Positions 18,374-20,055 of a DNA stretch of 20,055 nt are shown piece by piece. The stretch is from NCBI GenBank assembly GCA_904502205.1, contig CAJGDR010000010.1, positions 1-20,055 on the forward strand, read 5' to 3'. This DNA comes from an uncultured Bacilli bacterium (GTDB lineage: Bacteria; Bacillota_I; Bacilli_A; ML615J-28; CAG-313). The notes under the pieces were generated by a model, which saw nothing but the letters and a program-made list of their open reading frames with translations, made no database searches and had not been told where the DNA came from. Numbering within the stretch: position 1 is the stretch's first letter; each line of letters opens with the position of its first letter. Made by a program: the position numbers and the translations under genes.

Positions 18374-18798
18374 TGAAAATACTTGTAATTAATGGACCTA
18401 ATCTTAATTTCTTAGGTATTAGAGAAAAAGAACTATATGGTGCTAGTACTTACCAAGATTTATGTGAAATGATTAATAGACATGCACAAGAACTTGGAAT
18501 TGATATTGAAATATTTCAATCTAATTATGAAGGCGCCATTGTTGATAAAATTCAAGAAGCATACTTTAATAAAGTAGATGGTATTGTAATTAATCCCGCT
18601 GCTTATACGCATACTAGTATTGCAATACTAGATGCATTAAAATCAGTAATGATTCCAACAGTCGAAGTTCATATTACTGATGTCTCAAAAAGAGAAGAAT
18701 ATCGTAAAATTAGTTACGTAAAAGAAATAGCTAAAAAATCAATTGTTGGTCATGGTTTAAATGGTTATATTGAAGCAATTGATTATTTAGTAAAATAA
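18373..18798 (+). CDS. aroQ: Type II 3-dehydroquinate dehydratase
   Basis: AroQ removes water from 3-dehydroquinate to give 3-dehydroshikimate. The 141-residue protein has NGPNLNFLG (Asn10), Arg17 and Tyr22 in the flexible catalytic lid (REKELYG), QSNYEGAIVDKI, NPAAYTHTS (Asn74, His80), EVHITD (His100) and Arg111. These match the known catalytic set of the type II dodecameric enzymes. Two conserved spots are altered: FQSN for RQSN and VHITDV for VHLSNI. A frame extension upstream to an ATG at 18340 exists, but the ATG at 18373 is right: it begins directly MKILVINGPN and has the SD GAGGT (18362-18366) 6 bases before it. Confidence 0.95.
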   Translation: MKILVINGPNLNFLGIREKELYGASTYQDLCEMINRHAQELGIDIEIFQSNYEGAIVDKIQEAYFNKVDGIVINPAAYTHTSIAILDALKSVMIPTVEVHITDVSKREEYRKISYVKEIAKKSIVGHGLNGYIEAIDYLVK

Positions 18799-18821
18799 TT
18801 TTAAAGAAAGGTTGCAGCAAA

Positions 18822-20027
18822 ATGTTAGAAATAATTAAAAGTACTGCTAGTGGAAAAGTAGTTGTTCCACCATCAAAAAGTTATGCACACAGATTACTGA
18901 TTGCTGCAGCTTTAACAAATGAAACATGTAAAGTCGAAAACATCGAACTTAGTAACGACATTATAGCAACAATCAATTGTTTAGAAACACTTGGTAAAAA
19001 AATAACAGTAAATAAAAATACAGTTACCGTTAAAACAATCAAGAAGTTTTCGGAACTAGATGATAATTTAATCTTTGAATGTTTGGAAAGTGGAAGCACT
19101 TTAAGATTTTTTATTCCGATTGCTTTAACACTTGGAAAAACTGTTATTTTTAAAGGAACAGAAAAACTACTAAGTCGTGGTATAAGTGTTTATGAAGCAA
19201 TTTGTAAAGATCAAGATATTGAAGTTTTAAAAGAAAAAGAATCAATTTCCTTTAAAGGTATTTTAAAACCATCAACATTTGATATTCCCGGCAATATTAG
19301 TAGTCAATTTATAACAGGACTTTTATTTGCATTACCATTACTAAACGGTAATAGTTATATTAACTTAACAACAACATTAGAAAGTGCTAACTATATTGAT
19401 ATTACACTTGATGTATTAAGACTTACAGGAATTGAAATTGTTAATATTGATAATCGATATATTATAAAAGCACCACAAGAATATCTTCCAGCTAAATTTA
19501 GTGTCGAAGGTGATTATTCTAATGCTTCATTCTTAGATGCATTTAATTATTTAGGTGGTAATGTTGAACTAATCGGTTTAAAAGAACAATCAATGCAAGG
19601 TGATAAAATATATAAAAAATATTTTAATCTTATATCAAAAGGTTATGCTGAAATTGATTTACAAAATGCGATTGATTTAGGTCCAATCTTATTCGTTATG
19701 GCAAGCTTATTTCATGGTGCCCATTTTATCAATACGAATCGATTAAAGATTAAAGAAAGCAATCGAATTAATGATTTACAACAAGAATTAAATAAATTTG
19801 GAATAGAATTAAAAGAATTAGATAACGAAGTATTTATTAATAAACAACAAATAAATTCACCAACTGAAGTTTTAGATGGTCATAATGATCACCGTATTGT
19901 AATGGCCCTTACAGTGTTATTATCAACAACTGGTGGTAAAATTTCGGGCGTTGAAGCTGTTAGTAAAAGTTATCCAACTTTCTTTGAAGATATTTCGAAT
20001 TTAGGAATTGAGGTCAGAAAGTGTTAG
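18822..20027 (+). CDS. aroA: 3-phosphoshikimate 1-carboxyvinyltransferase (EPSP synthase)
   Basis: AroA joins phosphoenolpyruvate to shikimate 3-phosphate to give EPSP. The 401-residue protein shows the repeated inside-out barrel with PPSKSYAHR (16-24; Lys19, Ser20, Arg24), ESGSTLRFF for the PEP-binding loop (usually NAGTAMR), the LLSRG segment, GNISSQFITGLL, GDYSNASFL, IDLGP with the catalytic Asp, KIKESNRI and DGHNDHRIVMAL. It is slightly shorter than the usual 420-430 residues. The variant PEP loop with Ser for Ala after Gly resembles that of other low-GC Gram-positives; the invariant glycine is kept. An SD AAAGG lies about 10 bases before the ATG. The end overlaps the next start by 7 bases. 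Confidence 0.95.
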   Translation: MLEIIKSTASGKVVVPPSKSYAHRLLIAAALTNETCKVENIELSNDIIATINCLETLGKKITVNKNTVTVKTIKKFSELDDNLIFECLESGSTLRFFIPIALTLGKTVIFKGTEKLLSRGISVYEAICKDQDIEVLKEKESISFKGILKPSTFDIPGNISSQFITGLLFALPLLNGNSYINLTTTLESANYIDITLDVLRLTGIEIVNIDNRYIIKAPQEYLPAKFSVEGDYSNASFLDAFNYLGGNVELIGLKEQSMQGDKIYKKYFNLISKGYAEIDLQNAIDLGPILFVMASLFHGAHFINTNRLKIKESNRINDLQQELNKFGIELKELDNEVFINKQQINSPTEVLDGHNDHRIVMALTVLLSTTGGKISGVEAVSKSYPTFFEDISNLGIEVRKC

Positions 20028-20055
20028 AGAAAAATAATAAAATACTAATCATCGG
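20021..20055 (+). CDS. Start of a Rossmann-fold protein, probably prephenate dehydrogenase (runs off window)
   Basis: A GTG at 20021, 6 bases after the SD GAGGT (20010-20014) inside aroA, opens a frame reading MLEKNNKILIIG to the end of the window. A beta strand followed by Gly this close to the N-terminus is the start of a dinucleotide-binding fold. In this operon the missing branch is prephenate to 4-hydroxyphenylpyruvate, so TyrA is the best guess, but only 11 full codons are visible. Confidence 0.5.
   Translation, partial: MLEKNNKILII

Overview
The window is about 70% A+T by eye. Every gene lies on the + strand and the coding density is very high; the longest gene-free stretch is about 190 bases. 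Trp is encoded by TGG, and pheA ends in TGA, so the standard bacterial code is used rather than the Mycoplasma code. Peptidoglycan genes, spore-coat (cotJ) genes, strong Shine-Dalgarno (SD) sites and sigA-type promoters point to a low-GC, Gram-positive, probably spore-forming member of the Bacilli/Erysipelotrichia/Mollicutes-related lineages. The exact order cannot be read from this sequence.

Layout: (1) 1-2544 is the end of a cell-wall operon: the 3' part of murG, then murB, a CotJA-like/CotJB fusion gene and cotJC (manganese-catalase family), closed by a clear terminator. (2) 2573-3849 is ftsZ with its own consensus promoter and terminator. ftsA and divIB/ftsQ, which often sit between murB and ftsZ, are absent here, and the cotJ genes occupy that place. 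(3) 3867-5169 is a stand-alone class II Fic protein with a C-terminal winged helix, a consensus promoter and a perfect 10-bp inverted repeat just upstream of it. (4) 5248-12677 runs rpiB-atpZ-atpI-atpB-atpE-atpF-atpH-atpA-atpG-atpD-atpC, a complete F1Fo ATP synthase operon transcribed from in front of rpiB and closed by a terminator. Its c subunit carries the complete set of Na+-coordinating residues known from Na+-translocating c rings. (5) 12693-20055 is an aromatic amino acid operon: aminotransferase, chorismate mutase-prephenate dehydratase, aroB, aroC, an aroE-aroK fusion, type II aroQ, aroA, and the first codons of a probable tyrA that runs off the window.

The aromatic operon covers every step from DAHP to chorismate, then phenylpyruvate and its transamination. 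Only DAHP synthase is not seen. Many junctions in the atp and aro operons have the stop codon inside the next gene's SD (TAGGAGG type), or overlap as TAATG, which suggests tight translational coupling.

I do not see a clearly new multi-gene system. The points most worth a second look are the cotJA/B fusion embedded in the division/cell-wall cluster, the Fic gene with its palindrome, the sodium signature of the ATP synthase, and the AroE-AroK fusion.
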